From the NCBI RefSeq assembly GCF_000725495.1, contig NZ_JNZD01000005.1, positions 558,001 through 622,000 on the forward strand: DNA of 64,000 nt, given 5' to 3'. Shown piece by piece: positions 25,593 through 34,795 of the stretch; position 1 is the first letter of the stretch; the number at the start of each line of letters is the position of its first letter. The notes beneath the pieces are model-generated. The model was not told where the DNA came from. It made no database searches and saw nothing but the letters and a program-made list of their open reading frames with translations. This stretch comes from Streptomyces aureus. Lineage in GTDB: Bacteria > Actinomycetota > Actinomycetes > Streptomycetales > Streptomycetaceae. A program made the position numbers and the translations under genes.

Positions 25593-26557
25593 CGGTGACC
25601 GCCCTGCGGGGCGGCCGGGCCGTCCGCGGCCGGCACGACGCCGCGGCCCGCCCGCTCCGTCCCCGCAGCTCCTACGTCCTGTTCCTGCTGCCCGGGTTCG
25701 CCGCCTTCCTTGTGGTGGTCGTCGTCCCCTTCCTGATGAACACCGGTGTGAGCCTCACCGACTGGCAGGGGGTCGGCACGCCCGCCTGGGCGGGCCTCGC
25801 CAACTACCGTGAGCTGCTGGACGACTCCGAGTTCTGGGCGTCCTTCCGGCACAGCCTGTTCATGGTCGTCGCGATGGCCGTCGTGCCGACCGCCCTCGGA
25901 CTGGTCCTGGCCGCGGCCCTGTTCGACTTCGTCGCCAAGCACTTCGGCGCGCGGACGGCGGCCCTGCTCCGGGCCTGCTTCTACCTTCCCCAGGTGCTGC
26001 CGATCGCCGTCGCCGGGATCGTGTGGAGCTGGATCCTCGCGCCGGACGACGGGACCCTCAACGATCTGCTGAGGGCGGTCGGGCTCGGGTCCTGGCAGCA
26101 GGACTGGCTGGGCGACCCCGACATCGCGCTCTACAGCGTCATGGGCGTGATGGTCTGGGTCCAGCTCGGCTTCCCGCTGGTCGTCTTCATGGCCGGACTG
26201 CAACGCGCCGACCCGGAGCTGTACGAGGCGGCCGAGCTGGACGGCGCGGGCTGGTGGCGGCGGTTCCGGCACATCACGCTGCCGCAGATCCGTCCGGAGA
26301 TCTCGGTCGTCCTGCTGTGGTGCACGATCGCCGCGCTGAAGGTGTTCGGAGCGGTGTACGTCCTGACGAAGGGCGGCCCGGGCGGTGCCACGGACGTGCC
26401 GTCGTACTTCTCCTTCACCACGTTCTTCGAGAAGACCCAGGTCGGCTACGGCGCGGCGATCTCCACCGTCCTGACCGCGATCGTCCTGGTACTGGCACTG
26501 GTCGGGCTGTGGTTCCAGACCCGGGCCGAGGACGCCGAGGAAGGGGGCCGCGCATGA
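25589..26557 (+). CDS. Sugar ABC transporter permease 1 (MalF-type)
   Basis: 322 aa, six membrane segments after a basic N-terminus. The cytoplasmic EAA loop is visible as EAAELDGAGWWRRFRHITLP, the docking site for the ATPase. Start and stop codons overlap those of its neighbours (ATGA on both sides), so it is translationally coupled in the binding protein-permease-permease order usual for family 1 sugar importers. It forms the channel with the next gene product. Confidence 0.88.
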   Translation: MTVTALRGGRAVRGRHDAAARPLRPRSSYVLFLLPGFAAFLVVVVVPFLMNTGVSLTDWQGVGTPAWAGLANYRELLDDSEFWASFRHSLFMVVAMAVVPTALGLVLAAALFDFVAKHFGARTAALLRACFYLPQVLPIAVAGIVWSWILAPDDGTLNDLLRAVGLGSWQQDWLGDPDIALYSVMGVMVWVQLGFPLVVFMAGLQRADPELYEAAELDGAGWWRRFRHITLPQIRPEISVVLLWCTIAALKVFGAVYVLTKGGPGGATDVPSYFSFTTFFEKTQVGYGAAISTVLTAIVLVLALVGLWFQTRAEDAEEGGRA

Positions 26558-27375
26558 CCGCCCTCCGCCGTTACCCGGTGCTCGCGGCGCTCGTCCTCGG
26601 CGCGCTGTTCATGGTGGTGCCCTTCGCCGTCGTGGCCCTCAACGCGGTCAAGTCGCCCGCCGAGTACGCCGCGCACGGCCCGCTCTCCCTCCCGCACGGC
26701 CTCTACCTCGATGGCGTCGAGGACTTCTGGCGGCGCGTCGACTTCGGACGGAAGCTGCTGAACTCGGTGCTGATCTCCGGCTCGGTGGCGATCGGGGCCG
26801 CGGTGCTGTCCGTCCTGAACGCGTACGCGATCGGCATCGGCCGGATCCGGGGCCGTGCCTGGGTGCTCGCCTTCTTCGTCCTCGCGAACACGCTGCCGCA
26901 GGAGGCGTTGGTCTACCCGCTGTACTACCTGAGCAAGCAGGCCGGCCTCTACGACACCCGGCTCAGCGTGATCATCGTGTTCACGGTGATCCAGGCGGCC
27001 TTCGGCACCTATCTGCTCTCCTCCGTCCTCGGCCGGTTCCCGCGCGAGATCATCGAGGCCGCGCGGATCGACGGGGCGAACCGGTGGCAGGTGCTGTGGC
27101 GGATCGTGGTCCCGGTCAGCCGCCCCACGATCGGTGTGCTCCTCGTCTTCTTCTTCATCTGGACGTGGAACGAGTTCCTGCTGCCGCTGGTCATGCTGAT
27201 CTCCAACGACAACCAGACGGTGTCGGTGGCCCTCGGCGTCCTCCAGGGGCAGCGTCTGATGGACGCCACGATGACGAACGCGGCCGCCCTGCTGGGCGTG
27301 CTGCCCGCCGTCGTCTTCTTCCTCGTCTTCCAGCGGACCCTCACCCGCGGCATCGCCGCCGGCGCGGTGAAGTAA
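26554..27375 (+). CDS. Sugar ABC transporter permease 2 (MalG-type)
   Basis: 273 aa with six membrane segments and the EAA loop EAARIDGANRWQVLWRIVVP. The C-terminus TLTRGIAAGAVK is typical of MalG-type permeases. The start overlaps the preceding permease stop by 4 bases, and GAAGGGGG lies upstream. The alpha-xylosidase gene begins 11 bp after its stop. Confidence 0.88.
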   Translation: MTALRRYPVLAALVLGALFMVVPFAVVALNAVKSPAEYAAHGPLSLPHGLYLDGVEDFWRRVDFGRKLLNSVLISGSVAIGAAVLSVLNAYAIGIGRIRGRAWVLAFFVLANTLPQEALVYPLYYLSKQAGLYDTRLSVIIVFTVIQAAFGTYLLSSVLGRFPREIIEAARIDGANRWQVLWRIVVPVSRPTIGVLLVFFFIWTWNEFLLPLVMLISNDNQTVSVALGVLQGQRLMDATMTNAAALLGVLPAVVFFLVFQRTLTRGIAAGAVK

Positions 27376-27386
27376 GGGGTGGGACA

Positions 27387-29642
27387 GTGAAGTTCACGGA
27401 CGGCTACTGGCTGCTGCGCGAGGGCGTCACCGCGGCCCATCCGGTCGAGGTCCTCGACGTGACCTCGGGCCCCGGCGGCCTGGAGATCCACGCCCCGACG
27501 CAGCCCATACGGCACCGCGGCGACCTGCTGAAAGGACCGGTCGTGACGATCAGCGCCCACGCGCCCCTGCCCGACGTCATCGGCGTCACCTTCACCCACT
27601 TCCAGGGCGAGGAGCCGCGCGGGCCCCGGTTCGAACTGCGCGCGGACGAACCCGCCGCGCAGGCGGAGTACGACGACCACCACGCGACCCTGACGTCGGG
27701 CTCCCTCTCCGTCCGGGTCTCCCGCACCGCCCCCTGGCACATCGACTTCCTCGCGCACGGCCGCACCCTGACCAGCAGCGGCCCCAAGGGCATGGGCATC
27801 ATGCGGGACACGACCGGCGCCCACTATCTGCGCGAGCAGCTGGACCTCGGCGTCGGCACCCAGGTCTTCGGCCTCGGCGAACGGTTCGGGCCGCTCGTCA
27901 AGAACGGCCAGGTGGTGGACATGTGGAACGCGGACGGCGGCACCGCCACCGAACAGGCCTACAAGAACGTGCCGTTCTATCTGACGGACGCGGGCTACGG
28001 CGTGTTCGTCGACCATCCCGGCCGGGTCTCCTTCGAGGTCGGCTCGGAGGCCGTCTCCCGGGTCCAGTTCAGCGCGGAGACCCAGGAGCTGACGTACTAC
28101 GTCATCCACGGGCCGACCCCGAAGGACATCCTGCGCAAGTACACCGCGCTCACCGGGCGCCCCGCCCTGCCGCCCGCGTGGTCCTTCGGACTGTGGCTGT
28201 CGACGTCCTTCACCACCTCCTACGACGAGGACACCGTCACCTCCTTCATCGACGGCATGCGCGAGCGTGAACTGCCGCTTTCCGTCTTCCACTTCGACTG
28301 CTTCTGGATGCGCGAGTTCAACTGGTGCGACTTCCGCTGGGACCCGCGGGTGTTCCCCGATCCGGAAGGCATGCTCGCGCGGCTGAAGGACAAGGGACTG
28401 CGGATCAGCGTCTGGATCAACCCCTACATCGCGCAGCGCTCACCGCTGTTCGCCGAGGGGCGGGCCCTCGGGCATCTGCTGCGACGGCCCGACGGCAGCG
28501 TGTGGCAGTGGGACCTGTGGCAGCCGGGCATGGCGCTGGTCGACTTCACCAGCCCGTCCGCCCGCGACTGGTACGCCGCGAAGCTGGAGGCGCTGCTCGA
28601 CCAGGGCGTCGACTGCTTCAAGACCGACTTCGGCGAGCGGGTGCCGGTGGACGTTGCCTACGCCGACGGCGCCGACCCGGAACGCATGCACAACTACTAC
28701 ACGTATCTGTACAACCGGACCGTGTTCGACGTGCTGCGCAAACACCGCGGGGAGCACGAGGCCGTCGTCTTCGCCCGGTCGGCGACCGCGGGGAGCCAGC
28801 GGTTCCCGGTGCACTGGGGCGGTGACTGCGAGGCGACCTACGCGTCGATGGCCGAGTCTCTGCGCGGCGGGCTCAGCCTCGGCATGTCGGGCTTCGGGTT
28901 CTGGAGCCACGACATCGGCGGCTTCGAGGGGACCCCGACGCCCGCGCTGTTCAAACGGTGGATCGCCTTCGGGCTGCTGTCCTCGCACAGCCGGCTGCAC
29001 GGCTCGTCCTCGTACCGCGTGCCCTGGCTGTTCGACGAGGAGGCCGTGGACGTCCTGCGGCTGTTCACCCGCGTCAAGATGCGGCTCATGCCGTATCTGT
29101 ACGAGGCCGCCCGCACCGCCCACGCGGAGGGGGTGCCGATGATGCGGGCGATGGTCCTGGAGTTCCCGGACGACCCCGGGTGCGCGCATCTGGAGCGGCA
29201 GTACATGCTCGGCCCGGACCTGCTGGTCGCTCCCGTCTTCAGCGACGAGGGGGACGTCTCGTACTACGTGCCCGAGGGCACCTGGACCCCCTACCTCGGC
29301 GGGCCGCCGGTGACCGGACCGCGCTGGGTGCGCGAGCGCCACGGTTTCCTCAGCGTGCCGCTGCTGGTGCGGCCGGGCGCGGTGATCCCGGTCGGAGCGG
29401 TGGACGACCGCCCCGAGTACGACCACGCGGACGGGGTCACCCTGCGCGCGTACGGGCTGGAGCGGGGCGCGCGGGTGTCGGTGCCGGTCGGCCCGGTCAC
29501 CTTCACCGTCGTGCGCGAGGGGAACACCCTGCGCGCGTCCTGCGACGATCCGTCGGCGCCCTGGGGGCTGGCCGCGGGCACCCGCGAGGTACGGGCCCGC
29601 GCCGGGACGGGCTTCCTGTCCCTCGACCTGGAGGCGGAGTGA
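27387..29642 (+). CDS. Alpha-xylosidase, glycoside hydrolase family 31 (YicI-like)
   Basis: 751 aa, cytoplasmic. Releases alpha-linked xylose from the non-reducing end of imported oligosaccharides. The catalytic nucleophile is Asp414 in CFKTDFGERVP and the acid/base is Asp480 in HWGGDCEATYASM; their positions nearly equal those of E. coli YicI (416 and 482), and the length (751 against 772) and the FGFWSHDIGGFEG segment also fit. N-terminal beta-sandwich, central TIM barrel and C-terminal beta domains can be followed. GTG start at 27387 with GGGGTGGGA upstream. It shares a transcript with the transporter and overlaps the regulator gene by one base (TGATG). Substrate class is well supported, exact sugar not. 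Confidence 0.88.
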   Translation: MKFTDGYWLLREGVTAAHPVEVLDVTSGPGGLEIHAPTQPIRHRGDLLKGPVVTISAHAPLPDVIGVTFTHFQGEEPRGPRFELRADEPAAQAEYDDHHATLTSGSLSVRVSRTAPWHIDFLAHGRTLTSSGPKGMGIMRDTTGAHYLREQLDLGVGTQVFGLGERFGPLVKNGQVVDMWNADGGTATEQAYKNVPFYLTDAGYGVFVDHPGRVSFEVGSEAVSRVQFSAETQELTYYVIHGPTPKDILRKYTALTGRPALPPAWSFGLWLSTSFTTSYDEDTVTSFIDGMRERELPLSVFHFDCFWMREFNWCDFRWDPRVFPDPEGMLARLKDKGLRISVWINPYIAQRSPLFAEGRALGHLLRRPDGSVWQWDLWQPGMALVDFTSPSARDWYAAKLEALLDQGVDCFKTDFGERVPVDVAYADGADPERMHNYYTYLYNRTVFDVLRKHRGEHEAVVFARSATAGSQRFPVHWGGDCEATYASMAESLRGGLSLGMSGFGFWSHDIGGFEGTPTPALFKRWIAFGLLSSHSRLHGSSSYRVPWLFDEEAVDVLRLFTRVKMRLMPYLYEAARTAHAEGVPMMRAMVLEFPDDPGCAHLERQYMLGPDLLVAPVFSDEGDVSYYVPEGTWTPYLGGPPVTGPRWVRERHGFLSVPLLVRPGAVIPVGAVDDRPEYDHADGVTLRAYGLERGARVSVPVGPVTFTVVREGNTLRASCDDPSAPWGLAAGTREVRARAGTGFLSLDLEAE

Positions 29643-30655
29643 TGGTCAAGATCACCGATGTCGCGCGGCACGCCGGGGTGTCCCCGAGCACGGTCTCCTA
29701 CGCCCTCAGCGGCAAGCGGCCGATCTCCGAGGCGACCCGGCTGCGCGTCGAGGAGGCCATCCGCCGCCTCGGCTACCGCCCGCACGCCGGGGCCAGGGCG
29801 CTGGCCAGCAGCCGTTCGAACGTGCTGGCGCTGGTCGTGCCGCTGCGGGCCGGCATCCATGTGCCGGTGGTGATGCAGTTCGCGGTTTCGGTGGTGACGG
29901 CGGCCCGGACGCACGACCACGACGTCCTGCTGCTCACCCAGGAGGAGGGCGAGGACGGGCTGCGCCGGGTCGCGGACACCGCGCTGGTGGACGCGCTGAT
30001 CGTGATGGACGTCCAGCTCCACGATCCCCGGCTGCCGCTGCTGCGCGCGCTGGAGAGACCGTCGGTGCTCATCGGCTTCCCGGCCGCCCCGGACGGGCTC
30101 ACCTGCATCGACCTGGACTTCAAGGCGGCCGGTGAGCTGTGTGTGGAGCGGCTCGCGGGGCTCGGGCACCGGGTCGTGGCGCTGGTCGGCTCGCCGCCGG
30201 AGGTGTACGTGCGGGGCACCGCGTTCGCCCAGCGGGTGGTGCAGGGGTTCACGGCCGCCGCCGACCGCAACGGGCTGTCCTCGTCCGTCCACCCCTGCGA
30301 GGCCTCCCCCGCCGCCGCTCGCCGGATCGCCGAGCAACTCCTGCGCGAGCAGCCCGCGTTGACCGGTGTGGTCGTCCACAACGAGCCCGTCCTGGAACCG
30401 CTGATCGAGGCGTTCGAGCAGCTCGGCCTCAGGGTTCCGGCCGATCTGTCGGTCACCGCGATCTGCCCGGACGAACTCGCCGGGGGGCTGCGCGTCCCGG
30501 TCACCTCGATCGCCATCCCGTCCGCCGAAGTGGGCGCGCGGGCGGTCGACCTGCTGATGAGACAGCTCGACGGCACTCCCTGCCCCGAGGCGACCCTGCT
30601 CACCCCCCGGATGACGGAGCGTGCCAGTACCGCGCCCCGCACCCTGAATTCCTGA
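29642..30655 (+). CDS. LacI-family regulator of the xyloside operon
   Basis: 337 aa. Helix-turn-helix KITDVARHAGVSPSTVSYAL at residues 3-22, hinge helix AGARALASSRSN, then a periplasmic-binding-like effector domain ending near residue 325. Last gene of the operon, its ATG overlapping the alpha-xylosidase stop by one base, with GGAGG upstream. Likely represses the operon at the two palindromes near 24208-24245 and is itself induced, giving negative autoregulation (inference from layout). Confidence 0.87.
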   Translation: MVKITDVARHAGVSPSTVSYALSGKRPISEATRLRVEEAIRRLGYRPHAGARALASSRSNVLALVVPLRAGIHVPVVMQFAVSVVTAARTHDHDVLLLTQEEGEDGLRRVADTALVDALIVMDVQLHDPRLPLLRALERPSVLIGFPAAPDGLTCIDLDFKAAGELCVERLAGLGHRVVALVGSPPEVYVRGTAFAQRVVQGFTAAADRNGLSSSVHPCEASPAAARRIAEQLLREQPALTGVVVHNEPVLEPLIEAFEQLGLRVPADLSVTAICPDELAGGLRVPVTSIAIPSAEVGARAVDLLMRQLDGTPCPEATLLTPRMTERASTAPRTLNS

Positions 30656-30688
30656 GGACGGGGGTGGTCCGGGGATTTCCCGGAGAAC

Positions 30689-30726
30689 GACGAAGGCCCC
30701 GCTGCCTGGGCAGCGGGGCCTTCGTC
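30689..30726. terminator. Bidirectional terminator shared by the LacI operon and ssrA
   Basis: An 18-bp perfect inverted repeat (arms GACGAAGGCCCCGCTGCC and its complement, two-base centre) lies 33 bp after the LacI stop and 43 bp past the tmRNA 3' end, which approaches from the other side. It is symmetrical and should terminate both transcripts. Confidence 0.85.
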
Positions 30727-30769
30727 ACGCTATTAAATTGAACTGCGGTTGTTCAAAACATGGGATGAG

Positions 30770-31154
30770 TGGAGATGGCGGGAATCGAACCCGCGTCCAA
30801 CGGTGCAGAATCAGGGCTTCTCCGTGTGCAGTTCGCTGCGATTTTCTCAGCCCCGGCGATCACGCGAACAAGTCGCCGACGGGCTCAGCCACTGTTTGAT
30901 TTCCCAGCGAACCCCGTGACCGGGCTCGATGGTTTAGTCCCCTAGATTATGCCAGGATCCGGGTCGGGAACACTCCCGGGCTGACACCCATTAAGGGTCC
31001 TTCACTCACTGCTTATTAGGCAGCGAGGGCGAAGGACTGGGAATCGCTCTTGGAATTGGCGATTATTTTTTGCGACATATGGTTTACGAGATCATTGCCG
31101 CTTCCTCGACACGCTTCCCCTGCTTCGACAGCCGCTGTCGAAACCGATCATCCC
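30770..31154 (-). ncRNA. ssrA: tmRNA (ssrA)
   Basis: 385-nt transfer-messenger RNA, which rescues stalled ribosomes together with SmpB. The 5' end GGGGATG pairs with the 3' CATCTCC (one G-U) to form the acceptor stem; the T arm GGTTCGATTCC is intact next to the 3' end. The CCA is not encoded (the next bases are CTC) and must be added. The internal reading frame at 31016-31060 encodes the tag ANSKSDSQSFALAA followed by TAA. It ends in the ALAA degron recognised by ClpP-type proteases. Confidence 0.95.
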
Positions 31155-31220
31155 CATGTTGTTTTTTCAAAGCTCGGCCCCTCCGGGGAGGAACCCGCGC
31201 CCTCGATGGGGTGCGTTGCC

Positions 31221-31250
31221 ATCCTACGTGACCAGCGCACGACGGTGCCA
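31221..31250 (-). promoter_or_regulatory. Candidate ssrA promoter
   Basis: Read on the minus strand, TGGCAC (31250-31245) and TAGGAT (31226-31221) are separated by 18 nt. Transcription would start near 31214 and give a ~60-nt leader removed from the tmRNA precursor, presumably by RNase P. The -10 is good, the -35 weaker. Confidence 0.4.
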
Positions 31251-31293
31251 GCGTATTCCTGCGGGCCGGCTCACCGGCCGTGTCGCGCCCGTC

Positions 31294-31860
31294 CTACTCG
31301 CCGCGCTGCTTGCGCTTGGCCGCCGCGATGGCACGGTCCGACTCGCGCCGGTCCTGCTTCTCGCGCAGCGTCTGCCGCTTGTCGTACTCCTTCTTGCCCC
31401 GGGCGAGCGCGATCTCCGCCTTGGCCCGGCCGTCCTTGAAGTACAGGGCGAGGGGCACGATCGTGTGACCCGTCTCCTCGGACTTCACGGACAGCTTGTC
31501 GATCTCCTCGCGGTGCAGCAGCAGCTTGCGCTTGCGGCGCGCGGAGTGGTTGGTCCAGCTGCCCTGGCTGTACTCGGGGATGTGGGCGTTGTAGAGCCAC
31601 GCCTCGCCCCCGTCGATCTGGACGAACCCGTCGGCCAGCGAGGTCCGGCCCTGCCGCAGCGACTTGACCTCGGTGCCGGTCAGGACGAGCCCGGCCTCGT
31701 AGGTGTCGATGATCGCGTAGTCGTGGCGGGCCTTCTTGTTCTGCGCGACGATCTTGCGCTTGCCGCCCTTCTCGCCGTCCTTGGACTTGGCGGCAGCCCC
31801 GCCCTGCTTGGGCTGGGACTCCTTCGGTACGTACATTCCCTTGCTCATAGTGCTGGCCAT
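31294..31860 (-). CDS. smpB: SsrA-binding protein SmpB
   Basis: 188 aa, with a 35-residue Lys/Gly-rich N-terminal extension compared with the usual ~155-160. The core begins at [15 protein letters not shown] and includes [41 protein letters not shown] and the basic C-terminal tail entering the mRNA channel. Delivers tmRNA to stalled ribosomes. It lies 140 bp upstream of ssrA on the same strand, a common pairing. Start uncertain: in-frame ATG codons lie at codons 1, 5 and 9, and none has a perfect Shine-Dalgarno. Confidence 0.93.
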   Translation of the reverse strand: MASTMSKGMYVPKESQPKQGGAAAKSKDGEKGGKRKIVAQNKKARHDYAIIDTYEAGLVLTGTEVKSLRQGRTSLADGFVQIDGGEAWLYNAHIPEYSQGSWTNHSARRKRKLLLHREEIDKLSVKSEETGHTIVPLALYFKDGRAKAEIALARGKKEYDKRQTLREKQDRRESDRAIAAAKRKQRGE

Positions 31861-31917
31861 TTTCGCACTACAGGGGGGCTCGGGGGAAAGCCGATTACCG
31901 GGTCCGCGCCGACCGGG

Positions 31918-33084
31918 TCAGGACAGGTCCCCGAGACCGCTCAGCACGGTCTCGGCCCGCTTCAGCGACTCCGTGTCCGCCTCCAGGTCGGGGGTGATGC
32001 CCCGGCCGTCGACGGAGCGGCCCGCCGGGGTGCGGTAGTGGCCGACGGTCAGCTCGGCGACGGAGCCGTCGGGCAGCCGGCTCGGCATCTGCACCGAGCC
32101 CTTTCCGAAGGTCCTGGAGCCCACGACGACCGCGCGTCCCCGGTCCTGGAGGGCGCCGGTGAGCATCTCGGCCGCGCTCATCGTGCCGCCGTCGACGAGC
32201 GTGACCAGGGGTCTGGTGGTGTCGCCGCCCGCGTCCGCATGCAGGGCGCGCTGGGCGCCGTTCACGTCGTACGTGGCGACGAGGCCGCCGTCGAGGAAGG
32301 CGGAGGCGGTGGTGACGGCCTCGGTGACCAGGCCGCCGGAGTTGCCGCGCAGGTCGAGGACGATCCCGGCCCGGCCCGGCGCCCGGCCGACGGCGTTCCG
32401 TACGGCGTCGCCGACGCCCTTGGTGAAGGCGTCGACCTTGATCAGGGTGACCCCGCCGGGCAGCTTCTGGACGGTGACGGAGTCCGTGGAGAGCCGGGCC
32501 CGGCGCAGGGTGCGGCTCCAGGACTGCGTGCCGCGCTCCAGGCCGAGGGAGACCTTCGTGCCGGCGCTGGCGTCCTGTGCGTCGCCGCGCAGTAACGAGA
32601 CGACCTCGGTGACCGGCCGGCCGTCGACCGCGGCGCCGTCGACGCTGCGCAGCCGGTCCCCCTTGCGGATGCCGGCGGCGGCCGCGGGGGAACCGGCGCT
32701 GACCCGGGCGACCTCGATCCGTCCGTCGCGCTCGCGGCGGGCCCACAGGCCGACGCCGGTGTACTGGCCGTCCAGCGCCTCCTCGAACTCCTCGTACTCG
32801 CCCTGGGAGTAGACGGCGCCCCAGCGGTCCCCGCTGCGGCTGACGGCCCTCTCGGCGGCCTCCATGGGCGACTTGCCGTCGGCCATCGCCTCGGCGGCGG
32901 CCCGGGTGACCTCGTCGTGATGGCGTGCCGCGGCCGAACCGGGCGCCCCGGCCCCGGTCTTGCGGGCGGGGTCGGAGAAGGATCCGGTCGCCGCCCCGGC
33001 GACGAAGATACTGGCGAACACCAATGTCAGGGCCGCCCCGCGGCGGATGCGGCGGGGCTCGCAGAACAGGTCACGGCCTGACAT
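31918..33084 (-). CDS. S41-family C-terminal processing peptidase
   Basis: 388 aa. An N-terminal signal anchor (~15-35) puts the enzyme outside the membrane. The PDZ domain is at ~115-190 (VSAGSPAAAAGIRKGDRL), and the peptidase core has LDLRGNSGGLV, GGTMSAAEMLTGAL with the catalytic Ser, and RTFGKGSVQ with the general-base Lys. Processes or degrades extracytoplasmic proteins. It is located between ftsX and smpB on the same strand, 57 bp before smpB. Ends with an acidic helix. Confidence 0.88.
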   Translation of the reverse strand: MSGRDLFCEPRRIRRGAALTLVFASIFVAGAATGSFSDPARKTGAGAPGSAAARHHDEVTRAAAEAMADGKSPMEAAERAVSRSGDRWGAVYSQGEYEEFEEALDGQYTGVGLWARRERDGRIEVARVSAGSPAAAAGIRKGDRLRSVDGAAVDGRPVTEVVSLLRGDAQDASAGTKVSLGLERGTQSWSRTLRRARLSTDSVTVQKLPGGVTLIKVDAFTKGVGDAVRNAVGRAPGRAGIVLDLRGNSGGLVTEAVTTASAFLDGGLVATYDVNGAQRALHADAGGDTTRPLVTLVDGGTMSAAEMLTGALQDRGRAVVVGSRTFGKGSVQMPSRLPDGSVAELTVGHYRTPAGRSVDGRGITPDLEADTESLKRAETVLSGLGDLS

Positions 33085-33108
33085 GCCGGTGAGTCTAGGA
33101 CAACGCGA

Positions 33109-33140
33109 AGGGCCGCACCGCCGGTTGACGGTACGGCCCT
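33109..33140 (-). terminator. Terminator after ftsX
   Basis: AGGGCCG-C-ACC and GGT-A-CGGCCCT form an 11-bp stem with a single C/A mismatch and a 10-nt loop, followed on the minus strand by the S41 gene upstream region. It begins 12 bp past the ftsX stop. Confidence 0.65.
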
Positions 33141-33151
33141 CTTGGGATGCG

Positions 33152-34072
33152 TCACACCTTCAGGTACTTGCGCAACGCGAAGAAAGCGGCCAACGCGGGC
33201 ATCAGCAGGCTCGTCGCGAGGATCAGCGGGAGCTTGGTCAGCACGGCGTCCCAGCCGATGAAGTTGATCAGGTTCAGCTTGTGGGACAGGTCGAGACCGT
33301 GATCGATGATGAAGTACCGGGCGATCAGCAGGAATCCGCAGGCGACGCCGCCGCCGATCAGTCCGGCCACCGCGGCCTCCGCGATGAACGGCGCCTGGAT
33401 GTAGAAGCCGGAGGCGCCCACGAGCCGCATGATGCCGGTCTCCCGGCGACGGCTGAACGCCGAGACGCGGACGGTGTTGACGATCAGCATCAGCGCGACG
33501 ACGAGCATCATCGCCATCACCGCGCGGGCGGCCCAGTTCATGCCGTTGAGGAGCCCGAAGAGGTTGTCCAGGATGCCCTTCTGGTCCTGGACGGACTGCA
33601 CGCCGTCCCGGCCGTCGAAGGCGGTCGCGATGACCTGGTACTTCTCCGGGTCCTTGAGCTTGATCCGGTACGACTCCTGCATCTGGTCCGGCGTGAGGGA
33701 GCTGGCCAGCGGGGAGTCGCCGAACTGCTCCTTGTAGTGCTTGTACGCCTGGTCCGAGGACTCGTAGGTGACCTTCTGCACGACCGTGGACATCTTGTCC
33801 AGGTCGGCGACGATCTGCTTCTTCTGGTCGCTGGTCACCGCGCCCTTGGCGCAGTGCGGGTCGGACTCGGCGTCGCTCTTGTTGCAGAGGAAGATCGAGA
33901 CGTTGACCTTGTCGTACCAGTAGCCCTTCATGGTGTTCACCTGGTCGCTCATCAGGAGCGAGCCGCCGAACAGGGCGAGCGAGAGGGCGACCGAGACGAC
34001 GACCGCGAAGGTCATGGTCAGGTTGCGGCGGAGACCGACACCGATCTCCGACAGAACGAACTGCGCGCGCAT
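33152..34072 (-). CDS. ftsX: Cell-division protein FtsX
   Basis: 306 aa with four membrane segments (about 20-42, 178-200, 225-250 and 275-297) and the extracytoplasmic domain between the first two, rich in charged residues and holding two cysteines (LCNKSDAESDPHC). FtsEX transmits an ATP-driven signal across the membrane to peptidoglycan hydrolases during division. The order ftsE-ftsX is conserved; ftsE ends 33 bp upstream. RRRETGIMRLVGASGFYI matches the family motif. Confidence 0.92.
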   Translation of the reverse strand: MRAQFVLSEIGVGLRRNLTMTFAVVVSVALSLALFGGSLLMSDQVNTMKGYWYDKVNVSIFLCNKSDAESDPHCAKGAVTSDQKKQIVADLDKMSTVVQKVTYESSDQAYKHYKEQFGDSPLASSLTPDQMQESYRIKLKDPEKYQVIATAFDGRDGVQSVQDQKGILDNLFGLLNGMNWAARAVMAMMLVVALMLIVNTVRVSAFSRRRETGIMRLVGASGFYIQAPFIAEAAVAGLIGGGVACGFLLIARYFIIDHGLDLSHKLNLINFIGWDAVLTKLPLILATSLLMPALAAFFALRKYLKV

Positions 34073-34105
34073 TGCGTCTTCCTCAGACCTTTCCGTGGAC
34101 GATGA

Positions 34106-34795
34106 TCAGTGCTGGTAGCCGTAGACGCCGCGCGCCTGGTCACGGACGAGACGGCCCTTCTCCAGCTCGATGACGCGCTTGCGCATCTGGTCCACGATGT
34201 TCTGGTCGTGCGTCGCCATCAGGACCGTGGTGCCCGTCCGGTTGATCCGGTCGAGCAGTTTCATGATGCCCACGGAGGTCTGTGGGTCGAGGTTTCCGGT
34301 CGGCTCGTCGGCGATGAGGAGCTTGGGCCGGTTCACGAAGGCTCTCGCGATGGCCACGCGCTGCTGCTCACCACCGGAGAGCTCGCCGGGCATCCGGTCC
34401 TCCTTGCCGCCCAGGCCGACGAGGTCGAGCACCTGGGGGACGGACTTGCGGATCTCGCCGCGGGACTTGCCGATGACCTCCTGGGCGAAGGCCACGTTCT
34501 CGGCGACCGTCTTGTTGGGCAGGAGGCGGAAGTCCTGGAACACCGTCCCCAGCTGGCGGCGCATCTGCGGCACCTTCCAGTTGGAGAGGCGCGCGAGGTC
34601 CTTGCCCAGGACGTGCACCTGGCCTTGGCTGGTCCGCTCCTCGCGGAGGATCAGCCGCAGGAAGGTGGACTTTCCGGAGCCGGAGGACCCCACGAGGAAC
34701 ACGAATTCTCCGCGCTCGACCTCCAGGGAGACATCCCTGAGAGCGGGGCGGGTCTGCTTGGGGTAGACCTTGGAGACATTGTCGAATCGGATCAC
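34106..34795 (-). CDS. ftsE: Cell-division ATP-binding protein FtsE
   Basis: 229 aa, the standard FtsE length. ABC ATPase with Walker [13 protein letters not shown]-loop [18 protein letters not shown], signature [14 protein letters not shown], Walker [13 protein letters not shown] and switch His in MATHDQ. Pairs with FtsX. I chose the GTG at 34795 because family members begin with [12 protein letters not shown]; there is no good Shine-Dalgarno before it, so an upstream start (frame open to 34891) or leaderless transcription is possible. Confidence 0.92.
   Translation of the reverse strand: MIRFDNVSKVYPKQTRPALRDVSLEVERGEFVFLVGSSGSGKSTFLRLILREERTSQGQVHVLGKDLARLSNWKVPQMRRQLGTVFQDFRLLPNKTVAENVAFAQEVIGKSRGEIRKSVPQVLDLVGLGGKEDRMPGELSGGEQQRVAIARAFVNRPKLLIADEPTGNLDPQTSVGIMKLLDRINRTGTTVLMATHDQNIVDQMRKRVIELEKGRLVRDQARGVYGYQH

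Noticed and set aside
30656-31300. Integrated element at the tmRNA gene
   Set aside because: No integrase gene, no duplicated tmRNA 3' end and no direct-repeat attachment site is visible on either side.
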